Shown here in pieces: positions 6,763-15,372 of a stretch of DNA of 24,925 nucleotides. The notes beneath the pieces are model-generated. The model saw only the letters and a program-made list of their open reading frames with translations. It had not been told where the DNA came from and made no database searches. The stretch spans positions 1-24,925 of the forward strand of contig CAYYQD010000021.1 of NCBI GenBank assembly GCA_964473735.1, in the 5' to 3' direction. This DNA is from JAADCS01 sp964473735 (GTDB lineage Bacteria; Hydrothermota; Hydrothermia; LBFQ01). Both the position numbers and the translations under genes were made by a program. How positions within the stretch are numbered: the stretch's first letter is position 1; each line of letters begins with the position of its first letter.

Positions 6763-8466
6763 ATGCCGTACGAGTACAAGCCCGTAAGGGCCCCGAGGGG
6801 GAACAGGCTAACGGCCAAGGACTGGCACGCCGAGGCGGCCATGCGGATGCTCATGAACAACGTGGACCCGGAGGTGGCAGAGAAACCGGAGGAGCTTATA
6901 GTCTACGGTGGTACGGGCAAGGCCGCCCGGAACTGGGAAGCCTTCTGGGCCATAGTTGAGACCTTGAGGACGATAGAGCCGGACGAGACTCTCTTAGTGC
7001 AGAGTGGAAAGCCCGTGGGCGTCTTTAAAACTCACCGCTGGGCGCCCCGCGTGATAATAGCCAACTCCAACTTAGTGCCCAAATGGGCGACGTGGGAGTA
7101 CTTCCATCACCTTGAGAGGCTGGGTCTCATAATGTTCGGTCAGATGACCGCCGGATCATGGATATACATAGGAACGCAGGGTATCCTTCAGGGAACGTAC
7201 GAGACCTTCGCCGCGGCCGGTAGAAAGCGCTTCGGTACCGATAATCTACGGGGTAAGCTCATAGTCTCCGGCGGGTGTGGTGGCATGAGTGGGGCCCAGC
7301 CTCTGGCCGCCACTATGAACAACGCTACCTATCTGGCCGCCGAGGTAAACGAGGAGAGGGCAAAAAAGAGATTGCGGACCCGCTACCTTGACGAGATAGA
7401 GCACGACCTGGACACGGCCATAAACCGGGCCCTTGAGTACAAACGGAGGGGCGTAGCCAAGTCCATAGTCTGGATCGGGAACGTCGTCACCCTCCTTGAG
7501 AGGTTGGTGGAGAGGGGGATAGTTCCGGACCTCCTAACGGATCAGACCAGCGCCCACGACCCCCTGAACGGGTACGTACCGGAGGGTTTAACCTACGAGG
7601 AGGCCGTGGACCTCAGGAAAAAGGACCCCGACGAGTACCTTCGCAGGTCCTACCGCACCATGGCTAAGCACGTGCGCCTTATGATAAAACTTCAGGAGAT
7701 GGGGGCGGAGACCTTTGACTACGGGAACAACCTGCGCGGCAACGCCCTTGAAGGGGGTCTTAAGGGTATAAGCGACCTCAAAGAGGAGGAGGTGAAGAAT
7801 CCGGACGGTACGTGGAAGTACCCGGGGTTCGTACCGGCCTACATCCGGGACCTCTTCAGCGTCGGACAGGGACCCTTCCGCTGGGTGGCCCTCTCCGGTG
7901 AGCCCGACGACATCTACCTGATAGACGAGGAGCTTAAGAGGCTCTTCCCAGATAAGGACTACCTACACCGGTGGCTGGATAAGGCGAGGGATAGGGTGCA
8001 GTTTCAGGGTCTTCCCGCCCGTATATGCTGGCTGGGGTACGGTGAGAGGGATAAGGCGGGTCTGCTGTTTAACCGCCTCGTGAGGGAGGGGAAGGTCAAG
8101 GCTCCTGTAGTGATAGGCAGGGACCACCTTGACGCCGGATCCGTAGCGTCGCCCAACAGGGAGACCGAAGCCATGAAGGACGGCTCTGACGCTATAGCCG
8201 ACTGGCCTCTCCTGAACTTCGCCCTGAACGCCGTGAGCGGTGCCTCCTGGGTCTCCTTCCACCACGGTGGAGGGGTGGGTATAGGCTACGCCTTGCACGC
8301 CGGTCAGGTGATAGTGGCCGACGGCTCGGAGGAGATGGACGTAAGGCTCAAGCTCGTCCTGACCAACGACCCCGGCATAGGTGTGGTCAGACATGCCGAC
8401 GCCGGGTACGAAAAGGCGATAGAGTTCGCCAGGAGGATGGGGATAAAGATACCGATGATGAAGTAG
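6763..8466 (+). CDS. hutU: urocanate hydratase (urocanase)
   Basis: Converts urocanate to imidazolonepropionate, the second step of histidine breakdown; this cytoplasmic enzyme uses tightly bound NAD as an electrophile. From ATG 6763 the product is 567 residues, typical of the family, and starts MPYEYKPVRAPRG. It has YGGTGKAARNW (48-58), the NAD-binding GCGGMSGAQ (171-179), ARICWLGYGERD with the conserved Cys422, DHLDAGSVASPNRETE (454-469) and FHHGGGVGIGYA (499-510). The longer frame from 6676 would add 29 residues without family similarity and would overlap the rpmH promoter region. No hutH, hutI or formimidoylglutamate gene is nearby, so its pathway partners are elsewhere or absent. Confidence 0.96.
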   Translation: MPYEYKPVRAPRGNRLTAKDWHAEAAMRMLMNNVDPEVAEKPEELIVYGGTGKAARNWEAFWAIVETLRTIEPDETLLVQSGKPVGVFKTHRWAPRVIIANSNLVPKWATWEYFHHLERLGLIMFGQMTAGSWIYIGTQGILQGTYETFAAAGRKRFGTDNLRGKLIVSGGCGGMSGAQPLAATMNNATYLAAEVNEERAKKRLRTRYLDEIEHDLDTAINRALEYKRRGVAKSIVWIGNVVTLLERLVERGIVPDLLTDQTSAHDPLNGYVPEGLTYEEAVDLRKKDPDEYLRRSYRTMAKHVRLMIKLQEMGAETFDYGNNLRGNALEGGLKGISDLKEEEVKNPDGTWKYPGFVPAYIRDLFSVGQGPFRWVALSGEPDDIYLIDEELKRLFPDKDYLHRWLDKARDRVQFQGLPARICWLGYGERDKAGLLFNRLVREGKVKAPVVIGRDHLDAGSVASPNRETEAMKDGSDAIADWPLLNFALNAVSGASWVSFHHGGGVGIGYALHAGQVIVADGSEEMDVRLKLVLTNDPGIGVVRHADAGYEKAIEFARRMGIKIPMMK

Positions 8467-8560
8467 GGGGGAGGGACGAAGGAAGCGTCTGTTTCCCGGT
8501 GTAGGCGAGATAAACGGTGGTTGTGCGCATCCCTATCGGGTAATGTAGCGGAAACGAAGT

Positions 8561-9937
8561 TCATCCGGGGTTTTGAATGACTCTACCCCTCACCACGGCC
8601 TCCCCTACACCCATCAGGAAGGTCAGCGTGAGGTTCAGAACGGCAGTATCAAAGTTGCTCTCCACCAGACCCACCAACCCCACCAGAAGAACAGATAGAC
8701 CCACACCTAAGGCGTAAGCCTTCGCGTACCCCTCCCCACCTCGCGCCTCCTTGAGGAACTTCCACGAGAAGTACAGGAGTACCAGAACCACGAGTAGGGC
8801 GCCCACGACACCCGTCTCTACGGCGGCGTTAAGGTAAGAGCTGTGCAGATGGGCCGTGTTGTCAATCTCCCCCGCTAAGTAGTGTGGCCGAAGAATCGCG
8901 GATATGTTGTCGTAGCCTACCCCGAACAGAGCGTTGGACGGAAGGGCCTCGGCACCGATCCGCCAGAAGTTCTCCCGCGCCTTTAGGGACCACAGGAAGC
9001 CGGGCCTAAGTGGTGAGTGAAGGAGGATAGTCGGGCCCACGACCCCTACCCACAGGAGGGTATACGGAAACAACCTTATCAGGCCAACCCTCGCGTAGAG
9101 CATGCCTGCTGATATTAAAAGGGCGGTGAGGATGTAGGCCTTGGCCTCGGTCAGGATCAGGGCGGGAAGGAGCAACAACACCGGAAGGAGGTATATGCGC
9201 CTGTAAAAGAGACCGAGGGATAGAAACAGGATCACCAGCATACCGAATACGGCCCCGGAGTGCATCTTGTGGTCGTAGAACCCCACGAAGGAGGTGAAGT
9301 TGAAGAATCTCCTCTCTTCGTAGTACCCGACCCACCCTTTTAGCAGGGAAACGTCCCCTTTCCTCACCTTCACTATAGCCCCGGCGAAGGAGTAGAAGAC
9401 GTACCTCCCCGGGCCCACGCGTGCGGGGGCGTCGTAGGAAAGCTCGGGGCCGTTAAGGAAGCGGTTCCTGTTCCTGTCCGTCAGGACCACGGCTCTCACC
9501 TCCGTAGGCCTGCGCACTAAGAGCTCACACTCGCCCCTACACGATGTATATACCCACCCTGTCCGAAAGGAGCCCGTAAAGTAGGCTAAGATCCCAAGCG
9601 TGGCCACGACCGAGGATCCGATGGCCAGACTCCCCAGCACCACGTTAAACCCGGCCTCCCCTATCCTCAAGGTTGAGAAGATCGGGTAAGGGAGTTTATC
9701 GTACAGGTCCTTCAAGGGTCTCAGGGGAAGGCCGTTTTTCATTAGGGTTATCGCCCTCCAGACGTAGAGCAGCAGGACTAAAAGGAAGTCTCTGGGGTAG
9801 CGCGCCTCTTTTCTGAGTACGACGATAAGGGAGACTAAGAGGGCGAGGGTGAGGGGTACGTAGGAGAGCGATAGGGAGAAGGGCAACGCTAACGCCATGA
9901 GTACGGCCAGCAGTAGCATAAACCTCTGTGTGCTCAA
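8561..9937 (-). CDS. O-antigen ligase / polymerase-like membrane protein
   Basis: A 458-residue polytopic inner-membrane protein with about ten hydrophobic segments. The late motif NTAHLHSSYLNAAVETGVVGA matches the Wzy_C/O-antigen ligase family, which joins or polymerises lipid-linked sugars at the periplasmic face. An unusually long hydrophilic insert (about residues 125-225) separates two membrane halves and contains TDRNRNRFLNGPE, a loop reminiscent of calcium-binding Asx-rich repeats. The start is TTG, 6 nt after TAGAAT, with no Shine-Dalgarno. The glycosyltransferase 2.9 kb upstream on the same strand fits a surface-polysaccharide role. Ligase and polymerase cannot be told apart from sequence alone. 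Confidence 0.78.
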   Translation of the reverse strand: MSTQRFMLLLAVLMALALPFSLSLSYVPLTLALLVSLIVVLRKEARYPRDFLLVLLLYVWRAITLMKNGLPLRPLKDLYDKLPYPIFSTLRIGEAGFNVVLGSLAIGSSVVATLGILAYFTGSFRTGWVYTSCRGECELLVRRPTEVRAVVLTDRNRNRFLNGPELSYDAPARVGPGRYVFYSFAGAIVKVRKGDVSLLKGWVGYYEERRFFNFTSFVGFYDHKMHSGAVFGMLVILFLSLGLFYRRIYLLPVLLLLPALILTEAKAYILTALLISAGMLYARVGLIRLFPYTLLWVGVVGPTILLHSPLRPGFLWSLKARENFWRIGAEALPSNALFGVGYDNISAILRPHYLAGEIDNTAHLHSSYLNAAVETGVVGALLVVLVLLYFSWKFLKEARGGEGYAKAYALGVGLSVLLVGLVGLVESNFDTAVLNLTLTFLMGVGEAVVRGRVIQNPG

Positions 9938-9943
9938 GGAGGG

Positions 9944-9949
9944 ATTCTA
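9944..9949 (-). promoter_or_regulatory. -10-like hexamer of the O-antigen ligase-like gene
   Basis: TAGAAT on the minus strand, 6 nt before the TTG start (TAGAATCCCTCCTTG). The intervening CCCTCC is the opposite of a ribosome-binding site. Confidence 0.55.
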
Positions 9950-9971
9950 CACGCTTTCGGAATACGGATGG

Positions 9972-10703
9972 TTATCTGACTAACCTGACGAACTCCTTCC
10001 CCAGAAAGCGCGAAAACTCCGGTGATGCGGAGGCCCCGGTTATGGGGCCGTCGTAGGCTATCTTCCCGCCCTCCAGAAATATCACCCTGTGTCCGAACCG
10101 CTTCGCTAAAACTACGTCGTGGGAAATTATCACGGTGGTGGCGTCCAACTCCTCGTCCAGTGCCTCCATGAGGTCGTAGATCATCCGGGAGGTCATGGGA
10201 TCCAGCCCGCTCGTGGGTTCATCGTAGAATATGTACTCCGGGTCTACGACTATGGCCCTCGCTATACCCACCCTCTTACGCATACCACCGGAGAGCTCCG
10301 ACGGGTACTTGGCGTGGGCATCCTGAAGCCCCACGTGTTCCAAAGCCCGCATGGCCCTCTCCGTGGCCTCCGGCTCCCTAACCCCCGACTCCACTAAGGG
10401 TAGCTTCACGTTCTCCAGTACCGTCATCCAATCAAAGAGGGCGGCCCCTTGAAATACGTACCCGAACTGCTTCCGTAATGCGCTAAGGGTACCCCAGTCG
10501 GCCGCATCCACCCTGATTCCCCGAACCCACACCTCTCCCTCCGTCGGTTTGAGGAGCCCGACTATACACTTTAGAAGTACGGACTTACCCACACCGCTAC
10601 GCCCCAGCACCACGACCGTATCTCCCGTTGGGATCTCAAGGTCTATGCCATCAAGGACCTTCAGCCTTCCGAAGTACTTTTTCAAACCCTTCAGGAGTAT
10701 CAA
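9972..10703 (-). CDS. MlaF-like ABC transporter ATPase
   Basis: A 243-residue ATP-binding subunit. Walker A is GRSGVGKS (34-41), the Q-loop glutamine is Q85, the signature is LSGGMRKR (137-144), Walker B is IFYDEP (158-163) with TSGLDP next, and the switch histidine is H195 in ISHD. The GRSGVGKS loop and the GGMRKRVGIARA context are typical of MlaF/Ttg2A ATPases, which drive phospholipid traffic between the two membranes with MlaE and MlaD. Neither partner is nearby. The TTG start lies 6 nt after TAAAAT. The gene sits downstream of priA and upstream of the ligase-like gene, each with its own promoter-like signal, so this may not be one operon. Confidence 0.85.
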   Translation of the reverse strand: MILLKGLKKYFGRLKVLDGIDLEIPTGDTVVVLGRSGVGKSVLLKCIVGLLKPTEGEVWVRGIRVDAADWGTLSALRKQFGYVFQGAALFDWMTVLENVKLPLVESGVREPEATERAMRALEHVGLQDAHAKYPSELSGGMRKRVGIARAIVVDPEYIFYDEPTSGLDPMTSRMIYDLMEALDEELDATTVIISHDVVLAKRFGHRVIFLEGGKIAYDGPITGASASPEFSRFLGKEFVRLVR

Positions 10704-10709
10704 GATACG

Positions 10710-10739
10710 ATTTTAAAGCAGCGGCACGTTCAATTCCAA
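10710..10739 (-). promoter_or_regulatory. promoter of the MlaF-like gene (-35 and -10)
   Basis: On the minus strand TTGGAA and TAAAAT are separated by 18 nt. The TAAAAT (10715-10710) ends 6 nt before the TTG start. This is one of only two clear -35/-10 pairs in the window. Confidence 0.6.
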
Positions 10740-10783
10740 CACCTGAATCTGCACGGTGCCTTTTAATCGTTGATATTGTTGCC

Positions 10784-12892
10784 TCAACCGACGTCGTAGG
10801 GGTCCACGTCCCACACGGCCCTACCCCTCAAGGGGAGTTTCGCGACCTCCCGCGCCACATCCACTACGTCCCTGTGGGCGTTGGCCAGTACGGTCATCCT
10901 CATCCTGTACCACCCTTTAACTCTGGCGACAGGCGGAGGATAGGGACCCCACAGGACGGCCGGACCTCCGTAGCCCTCAACGAAGTCGGATAGGACCTCC
11001 TCGTTCCTCCGATGTTCCTCGGGATCCTTCGTGCGTACCTCAAGGACGGCCATCTTCCTGAAAGGTGGGAGCTCTAAGAGCCTGCGGGCCCTGTACATCT
11101 GACTGTACAACCTCTCCGTAGTCCCATCTACCACCGCCCTTATCACCCTGTGTTCCGGCATCCGGGTCTGAATCACGGCCACCCCACCCGTTCTTATTCG
11201 GCCTATAACCTGCATGAGCGTCTGGTAGGTCTTCTCCTCTGCCCTGAAATCGGCCGGACGGGATAGGAAGGAGTCGGCGTTTATTACCCCCACAAAGCCC
11301 ACGTTCTTGAAGTCCAGCCCCTTTATAACCATCTTCGTACCCACCAGGACCCGTATCTTCCCCCTGCCGAACTCCTCCAATACCTTTATCACCTCCCTCC
11401 TCCTCCTTATGGCGTCCGTATCAAGGCGGGCGACGGGCACGTCGTACTCCTCTCTAATTAGGTCCTCAACCCTCTGGGTACCCGTCCCCGACCCCCTCAG
11501 GTTGGGGCCTTTGCACACGGGACAGACGGCCGGAGGGTACGTCCTGTATCCACACACGTGGCACTTAAGTACGTTTCCACGGTGCAGGGCCAGAACGGTG
11601 TCACAGTTAGGGCACTTCACAGGGTTACCACAGTCCTCGCAGTAGTAGTACGGCAGGAGTCCCCTGCGGTTCAGAAAGAGTATGGCGTTCTTCCCCTCGT
11701 TCAGGGCGCGGGAGAGAGCCCTTTTGAACTCCTCCGAGAGCACCTCCCTTTTCCCGCGCATATCAACGACCTTAACCTCGGCCTCCCCCGTGGGGTGTAT
11801 CTTTTCCCTCATTCTAAGTAAGGCGTACTTCCTGCGCTTTACGTTGTGGTAGCTCTCAAGGGAGGGGGTAGCCGATCCTAAAACGACCACCGCCCCGGTG
11901 GTGTAGGCCCTGAGAACGGCCACGTCCCGGGCGTTGAACATGGGTGGTCTGTCGTGTTCCTTAAAGCTCCCCTCGTGTTCCTCATCCACCACGACGAGTC
12001 CTAAATCTCGTAGAGGTACGAAGACGCCGCTCTTTACGGCCATAACCACCCTCACCTCTCCCTCTAAGGCCGCGAACCAGACGTTGGCCCTCTGCGTGGC
12101 CGTTATGCCGCTGTGAAACACGGCGAACTTATCTCCGAAGGCTTCGTAGAACGCCCGCGCCACGTGGTAGGAGAGGAGTATCTCAGGAACAAGAACGAGG
12201 ACGGACTTCCCCCGTTTGAGGGCCTCCTCCGCCGCCTTCACGTATACGAAGGTCTTACCGGATCCCGTCTCCCCCCACAGGAGGAACGACCTATACTTCC
12301 CCTCCCCTATGGCCGTCTTTATCCGGTATATGACCCTCTCCTGCTCCGGTGTCGGTCTCTCCGGCAGGGTGTAGTCCTGTGAGTACTCAAGGAGTTTTAT
12401 ATCCCCGGGTTTCGGTACGTGGAGCTTTTCCTTTACCCTGACGTGTCCCTTTTCCGCCCACCTCATAAGGAGGCTCCGGTGATCTTTCCCGAACCTCCGC
12501 CTTATAGCCTTGAGTGTCCGACACTCCCGCAGGTACTCCCACAGGTCTATGTGTTCCATTCTCCTGAAAGTGGGAGGGTTGTCCGGCACCCTGCGGAAGC
12601 ACAGGGTGGCACGTCTGTTCAGAGAGGGGGGTAGTATGAGCGGCAGAAACCTCTGGAGAGGGGTCAGGTAGTAGTGGGAAAGCCTATCCACGAGGTTCAG
12701 GATCTCCTCCGGTATCCTTATAGGCAACTTTCCGTATATCTCTCTGGTTTCCCCGTACCACCCCGATTCCCCCAACACCACCCCGGTCACCTTACTCCCC
12801 CTAACAGGTACGGTCACTACGTCCCCCCTCTCCAACCCTTCCCCGGTGTATGCCAGAACCCCAACGTCTGTCAGGACGTCGTAAACGGACAT
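10784..12892 (-). CDS. priA: primosomal protein N' / replication restart helicase PriA
   Basis: A 702-residue superfamily 2 DNA helicase that reloads the replisome at stalled forks. It has an N-terminal DNA-binding region, Walker A GETGSGKT (207-214) and a DEEH box (303-306). Eight zinc-binding cysteines lie between helicase lobes at 418, 421, 427, 430, 444, 447, 457 and 460. The conserved C-terminal helicase part contains GTKMVIKGLDF and VIGRIRTGG, where most PriA have a GRAGR-type motif. The ATG overlaps the stop of the glycosyltransferase gene (TGATG), so the two are translationally coupled, an unusual partner for PriA. It is slightly shorter than the E. coli protein but has every motif. 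Confidence 0.95.
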   Translation of the reverse strand: MSVYDVLTDVGVLAYTGEGLERGDVVTVPVRGSKVTGVVLGESGWYGETREIYGKLPIRIPEEILNLVDRLSHYYLTPLQRFLPLILPPSLNRRATLCFRRVPDNPPTFRRMEHIDLWEYLRECRTLKAIRRRFGKDHRSLLMRWAEKGHVRVKEKLHVPKPGDIKLLEYSQDYTLPERPTPEQERVIYRIKTAIGEGKYRSFLLWGETGSGKTFVYVKAAEEALKRGKSVLVLVPEILLSYHVARAFYEAFGDKFAVFHSGITATQRANVWFAALEGEVRVVMAVKSGVFVPLRDLGLVVVDEEHEGSFKEHDRPPMFNARDVAVLRAYTTGAVVVLGSATPSLESYHNVKRRKYALLRMREKIHPTGEAEVKVVDMRGKREVLSEEFKRALSRALNEGKNAILFLNRRGLLPYYYCEDCGNPVKCPNCDTVLALHRGNVLKCHVCGYRTYPPAVCPVCKGPNLRGSGTGTQRVEDLIREEYDVPVARLDTDAIRRRREVIKVLEEFGRGKIRVLVGTKMVIKGLDFKNVGFVGVINADSFLSRPADFRAEEKTYQTLMQVIGRIRTGGVAVIQTRMPEHRVIRAVVDGTTERLYSQMYRARRLLELPPFRKMAVLEVRTKDPEEHRRNEEVLSDFVEGYGGPAVLWGPYPPPVARVKGWYRMRMTVLANAHRDVVDVAREVAKLPLRGRAVWDVDPYDVG

Positions 12893-14142
12893 CAGGTCAG
12901 GGCCCCTCTACCAATGAGGGCGTAAATCTTCCTTCTGTGTATTGCGGCCCAACGTATGGCCGTCTTGGTGCGGGCTTTGAAGTGGTACTCCCTCGTGGCA
13001 TCGGTTGAACCGGCGTGTCTTCTGTATCTGTACAGTACGGAGTGGATCCTCCCCACGGGGTACCTCTCCGAGAGCCTGAGTACCAGATCGTAGTCCTCGG
13101 CAAAATGGGGAAAGTTCTTATCGTCAAACCCCCCTAATCTCTCCAATACCTCTCTCCTGTAGGAGCGCAGGGCCCCCGCACCCCCTACCCGCAGCAGGTT
13201 GTTTATGCTGTACTCAAGGTGTTTCACGACGGGCAGGTCGGGTATGACCTTCCCATCCTCATCCACCACCTCGTAGTAGGACACGGCGAGGCCCACCCGA
13301 TGCTCCCTGTGGTACTCGTACAGGGTTCGCAGGGCCCACGGGGTGTAGGTGTCGTCCGAATCAAGCTGGGCCACTATCCATCCCCGGCTGTGCTTCAGGG
13401 CGAGATTGAGGCACCCCGCCAGACTCTCACCGGAGGTGCGCACCAGCTTTATCCGTCTGTCCTCTCTGGAGTACCTCTCCACAACCTCCACGGTTCCGTC
13501 CTCCGAGCCGTTATCCACTATCACCATCTCCCAGTCCCCGAAGTCGTTGGCTAAGACGGACTCTATCGCCTCCCCTACGAAGCGTGCTCTGTTCTTTACG
13601 GGGGTTATTACGGAGATCTTCGGCGAATGTTCTCTCTCCCATAGGGGGTAGTTCAGGGAACGGTGCATGTAAGCTCCTACATCTCTCAAAAATCCGTAAA
13701 ATATCCTCTCAACCTCCCTCTCGTAATCTGGGCCGTACGTCAGGTACCCGAAGGCCTCCGTGTGGAGTTTGCCGTATCCCTTTTTCCCCGCCCTATCCTC
13801 CGCTATGACCTCATCCAACACTACGTGTCTCTTCCCGGACGCGTACAGCTTCAGAAAGGCGTAGTACTCCCACAGTCTCCCGTACTTATGGGCATCTATT
13901 TCCTTAAGGAAGGAGGCCCTGTAAAAGCGCACGGGTCCCCTGTCCATACGTTCGGTTATGTCGGGGTAGTCAGCCGGAACTATTACCTCTCCGTTGCGCA
14001 CGTACCTCCCCAGTACCACCTCGGCGTCGGGCATCGTGTCGGGAAGCTTCAGGAGCGTGGCGGTGGGAGAATACACCATCACCCAACCTTCGGAGACGGG
14101 GTCGCTTAGAGGCTCGCCCTCCAGCAGGGGATAGAAGGACAC
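12892..14142 (-). CDS. family 2 glycosyltransferase with an extra N-terminal domain
   Basis: The C-terminal half (from about residue 175 of 416) is a GT-A glycosyltransferase: SVITPVKNRARFVGEAIESV, VDNGSEDGT, the metal-binding DSDD and the acceptor-side HFAEDYDLVLRLSERY. It would transfer a sugar from a nucleotide donor, probably for surface polysaccharide. The N-terminal ~170 residues look like a decayed second half of another GT-A fold (GPVRFYRASFLKEIDAHKYG compared with GALRSYRREVLERLGGFD). I chose GTG 14142 because TAAAAT lies 5 nt before it. An upstream in-frame GTG at 14229 would add 29 polar residues with no support. The last base of the stop is the first base of the priA ATG. Confidence 0.88.
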   Translation of the reverse strand: MSFYPLLEGEPLSDPVSEGWVMVYSPTATLLKLPDTMPDAEVVLGRYVRNGEVIVPADYPDITERMDRGPVRFYRASFLKEIDAHKYGRLWEYYAFLKLYASGKRHVVLDEVIAEDRAGKKGYGKLHTEAFGYLTYGPDYEREVERIFYGFLRDVGAYMHRSLNYPLWEREHSPKISVITPVKNRARFVGEAIESVLANDFGDWEMVIVDNGSEDGTVEVVERYSREDRRIKLVRTSGESLAGCLNLALKHSRGWIVAQLDSDDTYTPWALRTLYEYHREHRVGLAVSYYEVVDEDGKVIPDLPVVKHLEYSINNLLRVGGAGALRSYRREVLERLGGFDDKNFPHFAEDYDLVLRLSERYPVGRIHSVLYRYRRHAGSTDATREYHFKARTKTAIRWAAIHRRKIYALIGRGALT

Positions 14143-14147
14143 GGGGG

Positions 14148-14153
14148 ATTTTA
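14148..14153 (-). promoter_or_regulatory. -10-like hexamer of the glycosyltransferase gene
   Basis: TAAAAT on the minus strand, 5 nt before GTG 14142 (CGCTTAAAATCCCCCGTG). The context is nearly the same as at valS (CGCTTAAAATCCACGCCATG). Confidence 0.5.
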
Positions 14154-14289
14154 AGCGGGAAGGGTCGGCGGATGCTCCGTGCTTAACCGGTTTGTGCTCC
14201 GAACGTACGTTTGGTTTCGGGGATGGCACTATTTCAGAGAATGATTACCGGGAAGCTGTTCCATTGTGAGTCAAATCCGTTGGCAAATC

Positions 14290-14327
14290 GGTCTCACTTT
14301 TACCAGATTTATACCCAAAGTGGTACC
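14290..14327 (+). repeat. 38-bp palindromic repeat, copy D
   Basis: Begins GGTCTCACTTTTACCAGATT and ends TATACCCAAAGTGGTACC. The length is the same as copies A, B and E, with substitutions mainly in the left arm and centre. It is 137 nt upstream of the glycosyltransferase -10-like box. Confidence 0.82.
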
Positions 14328-14439
14328 GCCATTCCCCGATTTCCTCCGTAGTGAAGGAAAGGACTTTTCACCGTCCCGTATGAAAGGAACGCCAGTCCAT
14401 TAACTGAAGATACCTTCATCATTCCAGCAACACGGTACC

Positions 14440-15372
14440 TTACCTGAAAACCTCCCATCCCCTATACACGAAACCGGTCAGAACCTGCGTTAGCACCGCT
14501 CCCCGCCTCATCTTCTCCTCGGCGTCTCTCCGTGAGAATATTCCTCCCACTCCTACAACCGGTATATCCGTTATGGCCCTCCACTCCTCAATCCTGCGCG
14601 TGGAGATGGGGAACAGGGGGCGACCGCTCAACCCTCCACCCTCAACCTTCAAGGTGTTTGTTAGAATGACGCCGTCTATACCGTTCCGCTCGCAGAGACG
14701 GGCTATCTCCTCTAAGGCCTCCCCCTCTATCTCCGGTGCCAGTTTCAACAATAGAGGTTTCCTCGGCCTTTTCCACCTCCTCCAGCGGTATATCTCCCCA
14801 AGGAGCCGGTTGAGGTTCTCCCCTCTCTGAAGGTCCCTTAACCCTACAGTGTTGGGAGAGCTCACGTTTATCACGAAGTAATCCCCCACGTCGTAGAGGC
14901 GCTCAAGGACTGCTACGTAGTCCTCGTGGGCCCTGTCGTTCGGCGTGTCTTTGTTCTTGCCGGCGTTTATGCCTAAGGGTACCAGATGCGGATCCCGAAG
15001 CAACCTCTCCCTGACCCTCTCAACGCCATCGTTGTTGAAACCCATACGGTTTATTATTGCCCCTCTATCGGGGAGGCGAAAGAGTCGGGGTTTAGGATTT
15101 CCGGATTGAGGGCGGGGAGTGACGGTACCTATCTCAACGAAACCGAAACCGAAGGCGGCCCAGAGGCTACCGAGCGTAGCGTTCTTGTCCAATCCGGCCG
15201 CCAGACCTATGCTCCCCATCATCTCCAACCCTAAGGCCTTTACTCTTTCGTATCTGCGCTGCGATACCACTGCCCCGAGAAAGGGCCTTATAAAGGATAG
15301 ACCCCGGAGGGTAAGGTCGTGTGCCAGCTCCGGATCAAGGCGGAAGAGCAGGGCCCTTATCAGGGAGTACAT
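14440..15372 (-). CDS. pyrD: dihydroorotate dehydrogenase, class 2 (quinone-linked)
   Basis: Oxidises dihydroorotate to orotate in pyrimidine synthesis, passing electrons from FMN to membrane quinone. The 310-residue product starts with the short amphipathic helix MYSLIRALLFRLDPELAHDL seen in membrane-bound class 2 enzymes. It then has GLAAGLDKN (56-64), EIGTVTPRPQSGNPKPRLFR (80-99), INRMGFNN (107-114), NVSSPNTVGLRDLQ with the catalytic-serine region (169-182), LKLAPE and a late VGVGGIFS. ATG 15372 overlaps the upstream stop as TGATG; the GTG codon before it would add one residue. It is translationally coupled to the unknown membrane-protein gene, and the pair forms a small operon. Confidence 0.95.
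   Translation of the reverse strand: MYSLIRALLFRLDPELAHDLTLRGLSFIRPFLGAVVSQRRYERVKALGLEMMGSIGLAAGLDKNATLGSLWAAFGFGFVEIGTVTPRPQSGNPKPRLFRLPDRGAIINRMGFNNDGVERVRERLLRDPHLVPLGINAGKNKDTPNDRAHEDYVAVLERLYDVGDYFVINVSSPNTVGLRDLQRGENLNRLLGEIYRWRRWKRPRKPLLLKLAPEIEGEALEEIARLCERNGIDGVILTNTLKVEGGGLSGRPLFPISTRRIEEWRAITDIPVVGVGGIFSRRDAEEKMRRGAVLTQVLTGFVYRGWEVFR

Larger units (their letters stand above)
14143..14439. other. 297-nt intergenic tract upstream of the glycosyltransferase
   Basis: No gene is seen. It holds the glycosyltransferase -10-like box and one 38-bp palindromic repeat. A short GAAG/CTTC hairpin near 14406-14417 is too small to call a terminator for pyrD. Confidence 0.55.

Noticed and set aside
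14143..14229. GTG 14229 as the start of the glycosyltransferase
   Set aside because: The 29 extra residues are polar and featureless, and no promoter-like box is correctly placed before it, whereas TAAAAT sits 5 nt before GTG 14142.
14398..14420. GAAG/CTTC hairpin as a pyrD terminator
   Set aside because: A four-base-pair stem with no T-run is too weak, and pyrD reads away from that side of its stop only by a short distance.
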